A DNA stretch of 64,000 nucleotides from Bathynomus jamesi. Taxonomy: Eukaryota > Arthropoda > Malacostraca > Isopoda > Cirolanidae. The DNA is taken from NCBI GenBank assembly GCA_023014485.1, contig JAJOZX010009054.1:89437-153436 (forward strand), read 5' to 3'. How positions within the stretch are numbered: the first letter of the stretch is position 1; each line of letters begins with the position of its first letter. Both the position numbers and the translations under genes were made by a program. Under the pieces are notes generated by a model, which ran no database searches, was not told the DNA's origin, and saw only the letters and a program-made list of their open reading frames with translations. Of the stretch, positions 10,148-20,934 are shown piece by piece.

Positions 10148-12038
10148 GTCCCACTATCAATGTCCAAGCTGTAGAGATTGAGGGACTTTGTGCTCCAGTC
10201 ACTACTTGTTTAGATATGGCATGTGTCCAAGAATTGCGAGTTAAAGGAATTAATTTGGGCAATAATAAGTTTGAAGGAACAGAAGATATTAGTCTTTTGA
10301 TTGGAGCTGACTATTATTGGGACTTCATCACTGGTAACATTGTTCGCACATCTCAAGGTCGTCCTGTAGCTATTGAGAGTAAGCTAGGCTGGATGCTACA
10401 TGGTAGCTATTGCAATGAAATGGAAGTTAAAGCTCTTTTTGTTAAGATTGAGGAGAACAGCCATGGTTTGGAATGGCATTTGAAAGACTTTGAGGACTTG
10501 AATCCATTGTCATAAAGAACAAACAGGAGAAGAAGGCAAGTACAGTGAACAGTGATATTTTAGAGCAATTTGAAAAAGGTATTCGATTTAGAGATGGTTG
10601 CTACGAAGGTGGCCTCCCTTGGTAGGATTCTTGCAAACCCAGCTCAAACCTTCAGCTAGCTAATAGGAGGTTTGAGACTTCATTGCACAGACTAAGGAAA
10701 AATGAGTTGTTAAATGAATACAATGAGGCCATCCTAAGCTATGTAAAGGAGGGCTATGCTGAAAGGGTGCAAGGTGAGCTGGTGAGCCAGGAGGCACATT
10801 ATCTGTCACACCATGCAGTGGTACGGCGAGACAAAACTACCATCAAACTGAGGGTAGTTTTTGATGACTCAGCCAAGGACAAAGGTAGTGTGTCCTTGAA
10901 TAACTGTTTGGATGTTGGGTCAAATTTAAATGCAGATTTATTTTCCTTGTTACTGAGATTTAGGTTTGATACAATGATACAGTAGCATTGACTGCAGATG
11001 TGAAGCAAGCCTTTTTGCGGATAAAGTTAAAACCAGAGATCAGAGATGCAGTAAGGTATCTGTGGGTGGATACCAAAGACTTGTTGGAAAATGAACCGAA
11101 GGTTCAAGCATAAAGAATGAAGTCAGTGTTGTTTGGCTTCAGCTCTAGTACATTTCTGTTGGCAGCTACTATGCAGTACCATTTTAAGAAATATTCTGAA
11201 GTCTATCCTAATACTATTGAACACATAAAGCAAAATTTTATGTTGATGATTTGCTGTGTTCAGTGGATAATACAGAAATGGCTAAACAGATATTCATGGA
11301 GGCCAGAGCTATAATGAGGGAGGCTGGCATGGAGCTTAGAAAATGGCAGACCAATCATTCTCAGTTACAGCACTTTATGAGTCAGTCCTGTGTAGGACCT
11401 GATGCAGCAGAAAGTATTGAGGATTCTGGTATTAAGGAGTTGTGGGCCATAGACACGAAGATGCTAGACATTGTTTGGCAGCAAGGAGAGGATTTGGTTA
11501 CCTTTAATGGGAAATCTTTTGTAGAGCTGGCTGAGAATGAAACAAGGTGGACAGAACGTACAACTCTTAGTTTGGCTTGGAAGATCTTTGATCCTCTTGG
11601 ATTCCTGGCGCCATTTGTGACAAAGTAAAAAATTTGGTTTCAGAGCCTCTGGGAAATTGGACTTGGTTGGGACCAAGAGTTACCCAATCATATGATGGGA
11701 AAGTGAAAATATTGGTTCAAAGAATTGGCACATCTTGGAGACATTGAAATCCCAAGATGATACTTTGGAGAGTTGAACAATAGTCCAGACAGTTTGGAGC
11801 TGCACATCTTTTGTGATGCGAATGAAGAAAACTATGCAACTTGCATTTATATAAGAGGCACATTCGAAGAGAAAGTAATTTGCAGGTTGGTTGCTGCAAA
11901 GAGCAGAGCAGCACCTTTGAAAAGGCTTTCTATGCCAAAGTTGGAATTAGTGGGTGCAGTCATTGCTAGTCGGCTTGCAGTTACAGTGCAAAACTCTTTG
12001 GGCCTTTATGAAATTCCAAACTATTATTGGACAGACTC
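10148..12038 (+). pseudogene. BEL pol: protease end, reverse transcriptase and RNase H start (copy A)
   Basis: 10216-10515 encodes the end of the BEL peptidase region (LLIGADYYWDFITG, then GRPVAIESKLGWMLHG). Reverse transcriptase pieces follow at 10570-11635: [18 protein letters not shown], the catalytic YVDD at 11239-11250, and a thumb-like segment ending FDPLGFLAPFVTK. RNase H begins at about 11773 (ELHIFCDANEENYA, SMPKLELVGAV) and reaches YYWTDS at 12021-12038, where the solo LTR interrupts it. At least four frame changes and one in-frame stop are present. A further 115 bp of pol (12645-12760) resumes beyond the LTR. The enzyme would copy RNA to cDNA in cytoplasmic particles if intact. Confidence 0.75.
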
Positions 12039-12644
12039 TGTTAGAAAATCTAGAAGAGGAAGAGTCATTGTTGTCCCAAGGCGATATGATGACTAAACTG
12101 ATTTATGCAGCATTGCTTGTATATATTAAGTTAAGTTGTGTATATATCCATCTCATAATTGTAAGGTTAGTGAAAAATTCACTTAATTTAGAGCTAGCAT
12201 TTTTGGGCTCTTGTGGCATCATTGTTTGGGCACTCTTGTGGCATAATTATTTTGGGGCACTAAGCGTCCTTCCTACTCGTTTGTTGAATGTGGAACTTAC
12301 AGGGCGTGGTCTTATAGAGAGCTCTCTTGCAATTCAGTTTGGTTGTATAGATACAAGATTGTTGCATCGTGCAATGGTGCAGGTTGTGTTGATGTTGCAA
12401 GGTTTAGAAAAAAGACCATAAATATTAAATAGTGCCCCTTTTGTTTTTTATCTTAATTTTATGCACCTGAGGCCTAAGGTAGGCCCACATCGACTCAGCA
12501 ACCCTGAGGTAGGACCTATTAGGATCTCCAAGTCCGTAAGTTTTTAGTCTAGCTTAACTTGGGCTGTAGGTTAAATTGGCCCTTCAGAGCTTGGCCGTTC
12601 AGGGCTCAGCTGGGATTCTGAACCCAATAAAATAAAAAATAACA
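12039..12644 (+). mobile_element. solo BEL LTR nested in RNase H (copy A)
   Basis: The 606-bp unit begins TGTTAG and ends AATAACA, is colinear with the BEL 5' LTR, and is flanked by GACTC (12034-12038) and GACTT (12645-12649), a near-perfect 5-bp duplication. It splits the RNase H gene immediately after the conserved YYWTD. It is a diverged relative of the host element's own LTR, so it comes from another copy of the family. Solo LTRs arise by LTR-LTR recombination. Confidence 0.85.
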
Positions 12645-12756
12645 GACTTCATTATAGTTTGACACTGGTGAAGAAGCCAGGCAAGGAAATGGAAACAATT
12701 TGTTGCCAATAGGGTGGAGGAAATTCAAGCACACACAGATCCAAAGCAATGGAAGC

Positions 12757-12865
12757 ATTGTTGAAGAGAGTATGAGTTGCCCTAGGTATGAGTTGTCCGG
12801 GTCTGAGTTGTCCGGTATAAGTTGTCCGGGTATGTGTTGTCCTGGTATGAGCTGTCCGGTCACGG
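12757..12865 (+). repeat. tandem TATGAGTTGTCCGGG-type repeat, forward block
   Basis: About six imperfect 15-bp units lie between TTGAAGAGAG and CCGGTCACGG. The block starts exactly where BEL copy A is broken. An inverted counterpart lies at 13106-13199 and a third, forward block at 13751-13850. Confidence 0.8.
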
Positions 12866-12871
12866 TGGGGG

Positions 12872-12932
12872 TGTTAGAAAATCTAGAAGAAGAAGAACCA
12901 CTGTTGTTCCAAGGCGATATGATGACTAAGCT
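12872..12932 (+). repeat. BEL LTR 5'-end fragment
   Basis: It begins TGTTAGAAAATCTAGAAG and continues to ATGATGACTAAGCT, matching the first about 60 bp of the BEL LTR, and then stops at a hAT-like terminus. It is too short to contain anything else. Confidence 0.7.
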
Positions 12933-13105
12933 CAGGGCCGTTTCTAGCCATTAGGGGGCCCTAAGCAGTATACCCATTTGAGGCCCCACCCCTCCATCCA
13001 CCAACTCACGCCTTACTACATCACTTCAGCACACACATATAAAAAATGGCTGTGTTAATAAAAAACAATTATGAAACAATTTTAATGAAACATTTATGTC
13101 CAAAC
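12933..13105 (+). mobile_element. hAT-type element terminus fragment
   Basis: The sequence opens CAGGGCCGTTTCTAGCC and soon reads GGGGCCCTAAGCAG, a terminus style common in hAT elements. I see no opposite end, no transposase and no target duplication, so this is a fragment. Confidence 0.4.
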
Positions 13106-13199
13106 CCGTGACCGGACAGCTCATACCAGGACAACACATACCCGGACAACTTATACCGGACAACTCATACCTAGGACAACTCATACTCTCTTCAACAAT
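13106..13199 (-). repeat. tandem GAGTTGTCC-type repeat, inverted block
   Basis: This is the reverse complement of 12757-12865, one unit shorter, running from CCGTGACCGG to CTCTTCAACAAT. With the forward block it forms a 443-bp inverted-repeat unit that encloses an LTR fragment and a hAT end. Confidence 0.8.
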
Positions 13200-13358
13200 T
13201 ACCACCCCAATGTTGATCTTTTCATCTATATCCACCCCGAAAGTTTAAACTCTGCAAATTAACCAAAATAAGATAAGAAAACAATAACAACAAATTTATT
13301 ATTTATTGCAAACATATAATAAATAGAGAACCATTATTTACATAGGATAAAATTTGAA
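13200..13358. other. AT-rich spacer, nothing recognised
   Basis: A short AT-rich stretch with no coding potential and no repeat that I recognise. Confidence 0.5.
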
Positions 13359-13519
13359 TGCCCGGTTAAGTCAACTGTACGCCCTTTCGTTAGTTTTAAC
13401 GAAAATATCACGACTAAACCTAACCAATCGTCAAGGGCGTACAGTTAACCTAACTGGGCATTCAATGAACCCAACCGGGTATTCAGTTGACCTAACCGGG
13501 CATTCAATGAACCTAACTG

Positions 13520-13525
<6 letters not shown>
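13359..13525 (+). repeat. short inverted repeat with 21-bp tandem repeats
   Basis: 13359-13386 (ATGCCCGGTTAAGTCAACTG, then TACGCCCTT) pairs with 13432-13460 (AAGGGCGTACAGTTAACC, then TAACTGGGCAT), giving arms of about 28 bp with few mismatches. Three 21-bp units of the form ATTCAATGAACCTAACTGGGC follow, up to a (TA)n tract. The inverted arm and the tandem unit share the AACTGGGCAT core. Confidence 0.75.

Positions 13526-13560
<35 letters not shown>
13526..13560. repeat. (TA)n tract
   Basis: A pure TA dinucleotide tract that directly follows the 21-bp tandem repeats. Confidence 0.9.
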
Positions 13561-13731
13561 CTTGCATGAATTTTAAATGTTTAAATTTAATTTTTAATTT
13601 TACAAAATAAATGTTTTCATTTATTTTAAAAAATAAAGGTTTTCATTTCAAAATGTTTTCATTAATAACTTGCATGAATTCTAAATGTTTAAATTTAATT
13701 TTTAATTTTACAAAATAAATGTTTTCATTAA
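13557..13731 (+). repeat. direct duplication, about 65-bp unit at 110-bp spacing
   Basis: The segment from ATAACTTGCATGAATT to AAATGTTTTCATT occurs at about 13557-13621 and again at about 13667-13731 with one substitution. Between them lies a partial third copy of its ATGTTTTCATT end. Confidence 0.7.
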
Positions 13732-13750
13732 TTTTTCATTTTTTTTCTGG

Positions 13751-13850
13751 TCCTATGTATGAGTTGTCCTAGGTATGAGTTATCCTAGGTATGAGTTGTC
13801 CGGGTATGAACTCATACTGGTATGAGCTGTCCTGGTATGAACTGTCATAG
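13751..13850 (+). repeat. tandem TATGAGTTGTCC-type repeat, third block
   Basis: About six units in the same orientation as 12757-12865. The block ends within about 12 bp of the point where BEL copy A' breaks off inside its integrase gene. Confidence 0.75.
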
Positions 13851-13861
13851 AACCCACTCCC

Positions 13862-14860
13862 ACATGTAAAAAGACATATATAACTTTTGTTAGACTCCCC
13901 TTGCTCATACACATAGACTGGACCTGCGAAGTCTACTCCCACTACATCAAGTGGGGCAGTATAGATACACCATTCTCTTGGAAGTGGAGCCACCTTTTCA
14001 TGATAAGGCTTTGCACTCCAACGCTTGCAAACCACACATTTATGCAAGACCTTTTTTGCTACTTGTCTAATTTTGGGGATTCAAAAGTGTTGTCTGATCT
14101 CTATTATCACTTCTCTAACTCCAGCATGTAACAACTTATGATGCGTATCCAGGATCAAAAGTTCCACAAAGTGCCCCCCAGAAGGTAGCAAAATTGGATG
14201 TCTTTTCTCCTCTGGAAGCCCAGAAAACTGTAGTCTACCTCCTACTCTCAATAAATCCTGATCCAAAAACATATCCAAACCTTTGAGAGCAGAATGTGTT
14301 GGTAGAACCTGTAATGGACTGCTGGTGAACAATTTTCTCTCTTCACCAAATTTTTCCTTCTGCACATATACCACCCAGTATTACCTGGCTTGCTGAATCT
14401 CCTTGCTGTTCAGAATTCCTTCCCTTCTTCTTTCTTCCTTAATGTTGTCTGTAAATCTATATACCCATGCTGTCACTCTTAACAACCTTTTGAGATTGCT
14501 AATGTCCTCAAGCCTCAATATGGGGTCCTGCTGCATAACTTGACAACTGTTCACAGTGCATTTTCTCATCTCACTCACCCATTCTTCCTCAGCCTGACAT
14601 TCTCCTACAAAAGGCTGATTAGAAGGCCAATTTTCACTTCCAAGTTTTAGTCAATCTGGACCATTCCACCACAAACTTGACTGTGCAAGATCTTTCACCG
14701 AAATTCCTCGTGTTGGTAAATCAGCTGGGTTTTGTTTGCCTGGACAATGCTTCCATTGCTTTGGATCTGTGTGTGCTTGAATTTCCTCCACCCTATTGGC
14801 AACAAATGGTTTCCATTTCCTTGCCTGGCTTCTTCACCAGTGTCAAACTATAATGAAGTC
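13862..14860 (-). pseudogene. BEL pol: RNase H end and integrase, broken (copy A')
   Basis: Reading right to left, the RNase H end (ADLPTRGISV) is followed by a long helical linker, then an integrase HHCC zinc-binding domain (HH...CVVCKRW) and the start of the catalytic core with its first aspartate in VGVDFAGPV. The gene is cut at YICLFTCG by the tandem-repeat block. Frame breaks occur near 14640 and 14378. Without the remaining core residues it cannot be an active integrase. Confidence 0.7.
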
Positions 14861-15466
14861 TGTTATTTTTTATTTTATTGGGTTCAGAATCCCAGCTGAG
14901 CCCTGAACGGCCAAGCTCTGAAGGGCCAATTTAACCTACAGCCCAAGTTAAGCTAGACTAAAAACTTACGGACTTGGAGGTCCTATTAGGTCCTACCTCA
15001 GGGTTGCTGAGTCGATGTGGGCCTACCTTAGGCCTCAGGTGCATAAAATTAAGATAAAAAACAAAAGGGGCACTATTTAATATTTATGGTCTTTTTTCTA
15101 AACCTTGCAACAACAACACAACCTGCACCATTGCACGATGCAACAACCTTGTATCTATACAACCAAACTGAATTGCAAGAGAGCTCTCTATAAGACCACG
15201 CCCTGTAAGTGCCACATTCAACAAACGAGTAGGAAGGACGCGCAGTGCCCCAAAATAATTATGCCACAAGAGTGCCCAAACAATGATGCCACAAGAGCCC
15301 AAAAATGCTAGCTCTAAATTAAGTGAATTTTTCACTAACCTTACAATTATGAGATGGATATATACACACCTTAACTTAATATATACAAGCAATGCTGCAT
15401 AAATCAGTTTAGTCATCATATCGCCTTGGGACAACAATGACTCTTCCTCTGCTAGATTTTCTAACA
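14861..15466 (-). mobile_element. solo BEL LTR nested in RNase H (copy A')
   Basis: A 606-bp TG...CA unit at the same position and with the same flanking GACTC/GACTT as in copy A. The shared insertion point shows that the copies descend from one already interrupted element. Confidence 0.85.
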
Positions 15467-17358
15467 GAGTCTGTCCAATAATAGTTTGGAATTTCATAAA
15501 GGCCCAAAGAGTTTTGCACTGTAACTGCAAGCCGACTAGCAATGACTGCACCCACCAATTCCAACTTTGGCATAGAAAGCATTTTCAAAGGTGCTGCTCT
15601 GCTCTTTGCAGCAACCAACCTGCAAATTACTTTCTCTTCGAATGTGCCTCTTATATAAATGCAAGTTGCATAGGCTTCTTCATTCGCATCACAAAAGATG
15701 TGCAGCTCCAAACTGTCTGGACTATTGTTCAACTCTCCAAAGTATCATCTTGGGATTTCAATGTCTCCAAGATGTGCCAATTCTTTGAACCAATATTTTC
15801 ACTTTCCCATCATATGATCGGGTAACTCTTGGTCCCAACCAAGTCCAATTTCCCAGAGGCTCTGAAACCAAATTTTTTACTTTGTCACAAATGGCGCCAG
15901 GAATCCAAGAGGATCAAAGACCCTCCAAGCCAAACTAAGAGTTGTACGTTCTGTCCACCTTGTTTCATTCTCAGCCAGCTCTACAAAAGATTTCCCATTG
16001 AAGGTAACCAAATCCTCTCCTTGCTGCCAAACAATGTCTAGCATCTTCGTGTCTATGGCCCACAACTCCTTAATACCAGAATCCTCAATACTTTCTGCTG
16101 CATCAGATCCTACACAGGACTGACTCATAAAGTGCTGTAACTGAGAATGATTGGTCTGCCATTTTCTAAGCTCCATGCCAGCCTCCCTCATTATAGCTCT
16201 GGCCTCCATGAATATCTGTTTAGCCATTTCTGTATTATCCACTGAACACAGCAAATCATCAACATAAAATTTTGCTTTATGTGTTCAATAGTATTAGGAT
16301 AGACTTCAGAATATTTCTTAAAATGGTACTGCATAGTAGCTGCCAACAGAAATGGACTAGAGCTGAAGCCAAACAACACTGACTTCATTCTTTATGCTTG
16401 AACCTTCGGTTCATTTTCCAACAAGTCTTTGGTATCCACCCACAGATACCTTACTGCATCTCTGATCTCTGGTTTTAACTTTATCCGCAAAAAGGCTTGC
16501 TTCACATCTGCAGTCAATGCTACTGTATCATTGTATCAAACCTAAATCTCAGTAACAAGGAAAATAAATCTGCATTTAAATTTGACCCAACATCCAAACA
16601 GTTATTCAAGGACACACTACCTTTGTCCTTGGCTGAGTCATCAAAAACTACCCTCAGTTTGGTGGTAGTTTTGTCTCGCCGTACCACTGCATGGTGTGAC
16701 AGATAATGTGCCTCCTGGCTCACCAGCTCACCTTGCACCCTTTCAGCATAGCCCTCCTTTACATAGCTTAGGATGGCCTCATTGTATTCATTTAACAACT
16801 CATTTTTCCTTAGTCTGTGCAATGAAGTCTCAAACCTCCTATTAGCTAGCTGAAGGTTTGAGCTGGGTTTGCAAGAATCCTACCAAGGGAGGCCACCTTC
16901 GTAGCAACCATCTCTAAATCGAATACCTTTTTCAAATTGCTCTAAAATATCACTGTTCACTGTACTTGCCTTCTTCTCCTGTTTGTTCTTTATGACAATG
17001 GATTCAAGTCCTCAAAGTCTTTCAAATGCCATTCCAAACCATGGCTGTTCTCCTCAATCTTAACAAAAAGAGCTTTAACTTCCATTTCATTGCAATAGCT
17101 ACCATGTAGCATCCAGCCTAGCTTACTCTCAATAGCTACAGGACGACCTTGAGATGTGCGAACAATGTTACCAGTGATGAAGTCCCAATAATAGTCAGCT
17201 CCAATCAAAAGACTAATATCTTCTGTTCCTTCAAACTTATTATTGCCCAAATTAATTCCTTTAACTCGCAATTCTTGGACACATGCCATATCTAAACAAG
17301 TAGTGACTGGAGCACAAAGTCCCTCAATCTCTACAGCTTGGACCTTGATAGTGGGACT
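15467..17358 (-). pseudogene. BEL pol: protease end, RT and RNase H start (copy A')
   Basis: Same domain series and same frame breaks as copy A. The YVDD box lies at 16255-16266. RNase H pieces (ELHIFCDANEEAYA and SMPKLELVG) lie at about 15490-15732. Residue differences from copy A, for example EEAYA against EENYA, are substitutions and not indels, so A and A' are truly separate copies. Confidence 0.75.
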
Positions 17359-18495
17359 TTATGGCAACAACCCCTTAACCAGAACTTCTACGTTCTTAAC
17401 TTTGGTTCGGTTTTGAACTGAACCCCGAAACCCAAAAATTCTTAAATTTTCCCTCTTCAGTTCTTTAAACTTCAATTTTCTGGAAATTCTGGTCTTAAAT
17501 AAAACTACATTGGCTACCACTATCAAACAACACTCTTGCAGTAGCTTCTCCATCATTCCCAATTAATAATGCTGCAGCTGTTTGCAATAATCCCCCTTTA
17601 CTTTTACTCCCTTTCATAGTAGTGGCATGTGCCACTGATGTCTCTACTTCTGGGGTACGCTTACAAGGAGTGTTTTCACACAATAAAGATTGATGCCGGC
17701 CATGGCATTTTTTGCACAAAATTTTAAACTTACAAAACCTTGCTCTGTGACCGTTCAAAAAACATTTAAAACATGCTGTGGACTTAATTTCCCTGTCCTT
17801 TCTCTCTTCAACAGATAAAGCATCAGCCACTTCACATTTATATGACTTGTGGTTGCCTTCACAAAATATGCATTCCTTGAACCCCTTTAATTATTTTCAG
17901 AGGATGCATATAGAGCTGACACTGTACCTGGGCTATTCCTTTTTGTAGAAATTTTGGTGCTCTGCCTGCCTTTGTCCTCTTGTTTAACATCCCACTGTGC
18001 AAACTCAATTTCCTCTCGTCTTGCTAATTCTGTGCTTAAAAGACTTAACATCTGCTGAAGGGGGATGTACACATGTTCTGTAGAGTGCCCCCTACTTAAT
18101 TCAAGCAAAATTGAGCTAGGCAATTTAGACTCCAGTAAAGTGACCAACATTACACCATACCTTTCCATTCCTACACCCAAGTTGTCGAGGGACCCAGTTC
18201 TAACTTCAAATTCATCATATAACTGCCGTAACTCTTTGACACTATTGGGATTATTAACAGGAGGTATAGCTAAAAGTTCACGGAGGTGGCTTTTAATTAA
18301 GATCTCTGGCTTACCAAACCGTTTCTGTAATATATCCCAAGCCACATTATAATTCGCCTCTGTTAATGCTATTCCTGCTATTGTCTTTGCTGCCTGCAGT
18401 TCTAGACTGAACTGCTGACTGAAAACTGGCTGCCCATCCTTGCCATTCCTGAATACTCCCAGAAAATGTTTTGAGTACAAGCCTTGGTAATTGAA
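17359..18495 (-). pseudogene. BEL gag C-terminal part and protease start (copy A')
   Basis: Zinc knuckles and the DSGSQCSFI protease motif are as in copy A. An additional single-T loss near 17890 splits the frame at ALYASSEN into 17887-18480 and 17495-17830. The right-arm counterpart (59434-60572) lacks this split, which suggests a sequencing error or a very recent change. Confidence 0.75.
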
Positions 18496-18503
18496 CTGCA
18501 GAT

Positions 18504-19335
18504 TAGTGTTGAAAAATAATCGAAACTTTACAAACCGGTTTTTAATCGATCTTTTCTCTTTTTTTTGAAAACCGGTTTTAACCGGTTATGACCGAAAAGT
18601 ATAGTAATTTTTAAAAGCCACAATTGAAAGGTACTGACTTTAACTCTTAACAAGCATAGCTTATCGCCTATTTTTTGGTCAAAAGAATGCAAAAATGCAG
18701 CATCATATGTATGCATATGAATAAGAAAATGACAACTTTGACATATTTTATTTTAGCCAAAATAATACATTATTCAAACAATTTAGATTTGAAATAATTT
18801 TTTAAAATAAAACATCTATGCTTAGAAAGAAATAAACTTCTTTTTGTAAAAAAATTATAAAGAATAAAAATAAAATTATCTCTATTTTGGAGAAAACATT
18901 GAAATAAATTTTTTTAATAAAAAAAACTTTACCTAGAAAACAGAAAATTGACTCTTCGTGTAAGAAAAAATATATAAATTAATTTAGATTTTATCCCTAG
19001 TTTGGAAATGACATCTTAAGAAACAAAGGGCATTAAGGGTCTTATACTGCGAATAGGGCTTTATTCGACTGACTCTACACTACAGTCTACATCTACATGA
19101 TGAGACAAACTGAAGATCGAGTTGCCAGATAGGCAAAAATTATACTGAAGAGCAGTTGCCAGTTTGTCACAATTTAACTTAATAGGTAATGTATTCGAAG
19201 TTATTTTTTGTGCGCTGTAGCACGTAGCTGCACGTTCGCGCAAGTTTGAGCCAAATAAAAATCAATCGTTAAAACCGGTTTTTTCTTTCGGTTTTCGATT
19301 TTTAGGGGAATTTTACAAACCGGTTTTCAACACTA
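18504..19335 (-). mobile_element. hAT-type MITE in BEL gag (copy A')
   Basis: TAGTGTTGAAAA termini lie between CTGCAGAT duplications at 18496-18503 and 19336-19343. At 832 bp it retains the segment lost from copy A. AAACCGGTTT motifs recur near both ends. Confidence 0.85.
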
Positions 19336-19415
19336 CTGCAGATCCGTTAACCTTAATTTCACAAACACCGTTTGTTGAGGGCTGTCTCATTATTAGACCT
19401 GGTCTCTAATTGTAC

Positions 19416-19703
19416 TCAGCTGCTAACCTCTTTTGCTCTGTAGCATACTTTAATTATGTCATCAATAATCTGTTCAAAGTAAATTATGCCATTTTCTCTT
19501 TCATCATCTTCTATAAGATCCTCAATTTTAACATTTACTTCGCTTAGAGCAACCTTTTTAGTTTCTAATATGGAAAGCTGCGCAGTCACTAAGCTTAAAT
19601 CCTCTTGCTCTATGGCAGAATCTATAGTGGCAATGATCTTTGTAATTAGACCTTTGTAGGCGCTTCTCCTTTTTCTAAACTTGTTCAATTTAGCTGCACT
19701 CAT
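19416..19703 (-). CDS. BEL gag, N-terminal fragment (copy A')
   Basis: A 95-residue frame from the ATG of MSAAKLNKFRKRRSAY. It differs from copy A at a few residues (AAKL for AAEL, EDDERENG for EEDERENG) and keeps the same stop upstream of the MITE. Confidence 0.6.
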   Translation of the reverse strand: MSAAKLNKFRKRRSAYKGLITKIIATIDSAIEQEDLSLVTAQLSILETKKVALSEVNVKIEDLIEDDERENGIIYFEQIIDDIIKVCYRAKEVSS

Positions 19704-20116
19704 CTTCAATTCAAATAACAATTGGGCTCAATGCCAAATAAGCTGAATTAGCAAAAATACTTAACCAAACTGATCAAACTCAAATTTTGCATTTTTTCAT
19801 ATAAACTTAATTAATTGCTTGGTTGGGGTACTGACCAACCACCAGTATGGAATACCAAATTTTCCACCCAAGTAACTGGCGCACTGAAGTCTGCAACCTT
19901 CGCCTACGAACAATAAAACCAAAATTAACCAAACCGGTAAAAATGTAGGCCCAAAACAACGACAGACTAGCGGCCAAGTTTCGCAATTGGGCGACCAAAC
20001 TTTCTACCCTGGAACCTTAACTCAATTATGCTCAACCCGTCCAGGCCTAACTTGGGCTACAATTTGCACAATCAGAACTTTGCCGAAAAATAGTCACTGA
20101 CTCAGTCTTGGGCTAG

Positions 20117-20135
20117 AATCCGGTTCGAAGGACCA
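20117..20135 (-). other. tRNA-Tyr primer-binding site (copy A')
   Basis: CCGGTTCGAAGGACCA on the + strand abuts the LTR terminus at 20136, the same site as at 7399-7416. Confidence 0.75.
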
Positions 20136-20615
20136 TGTTATTTTATTTTATTTGTCTTGATTGGGTTCGGAATCCCAGCTGAGCCCTGAACGGCCAAGCT
20201 CTGATGGGTTACTCTAACCTCCAGCCGAAGTTAAGCTAGACTAAACAAACTTACGAACTTGGAGGTCCTATTAGGTCCTACCTCAGGGTTGCTGACTCGA
20301 TGTGGGCCTACCTTAGGCCTCAGTTGCATAAAATTAAGAAAAAAAGCAAAAGGGGCACTATTTATGGTCTTCTTTCTAAACCTTGTAACAACAATCCATT
20401 GCACGATGTAACAATCTTGTATCTAAACAACCAAACTGAATTGCAAGAGAGCTCTCTATAAGACCACTCCCTCTAAGTGCCGCATTCAACAAATGAGTAG
20501 AAAGGCGCCAGTGCCCCAAAAAAATGATGCCACAAGAGTACCCAAACAATGATGCCACAAGAGCCCCAAAATGCTAGCTCTAAATTAAGTGAATTTTTCA
20601 CTAACCTTACAATTA

Positions 20616-20693
<78 letters not shown>

Positions 20694-20803
20694 TGTGTGT
20701 GTACACTTTAACTTAATATATACAAGCAATGCTGCATCAATCAGCTTAGTCATCATATCGCCTTGGGACAACAGTGGCTCCTCCTCTTCTAGCTTTTCTA
20801 ACA
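20136..20803 (-). repeat. BEL 5' LTR, complete (copy A')
   Basis: On the - strand it runs from TGTTAG at 20803 to AATAACA at 20136 (668 bp). A (TA)n/(TG)n microsatellite sits at about 20617-20702 inside the LTR and varies in length between copies. The adjoining bases are GACATATAATC. The target duplication cannot be tested because the 3' LTR is not in the window. Confidence 0.8.
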
Positions 20804-20934
20804 GACATATAATCAGTTTGCTTGTTATGTACACAAAAAACATTCATAATAAAATATTGAGTAAACAGGGGGCCCATATACCAATCTTTCCCCGGGCCCG
20901 TGGCAGCTATCGCCGACCCTGGGTAAGAGGATAG
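20804..20934. other. unassigned junction between LTR and non-LTR element
   Basis: This contains a GC-rich stretch, CCGGGCCCGTGGCAGC and neighbours near 20890-20920, with the look of a hAT-type terminus read backwards (CAGGGTCGGCGATAG). No partner end was found, so I leave it unassigned. Confidence 0.3.

Larger units (their letters stand above)
6917..12760 (+). mobile_element. BEL/Pao LTR retrotransposon, copy A, defective and truncated at both ends
   Basis: The order is partial 5' LTR, tRNA-Tyr primer-binding site, gag, aspartic protease, reverse transcriptase and RNase H, which is BEL/Pao order and domain content. The 5' LTR lacks everything before its internal microsatellite. The 3' side stops at about 12760, where the tandem-repeat patchwork begins, so the integrase is missing. 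A hAT-type MITE (8203-9000) and a solo LTR (12039-12644) are nested inside. Copy A carries a short deletion inside the MITE relative to the other two copies but is otherwise very close to them: the 328-residue gag frame differs at only two residues from the copy at 59449-60435. Confidence 0.85.
13862..20803 (-). mobile_element. BEL/Pao LTR retrotransposon, copy A'
   Basis: On the - strand the order is 5' LTR (20803-20136), tRNA-Tyr primer site, gag with nested MITE, protease/RT/RNase H with nested solo LTR, then integrase, which is lost at about 13862. It mirrors copy A around about 13.75 kb and, unlike A, has a complete 5' LTR and the start of integrase. It is nearly identical to the right-arm copy at 57138-64000, with indels such as one missing T near 17890. 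Confidence 0.85.
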
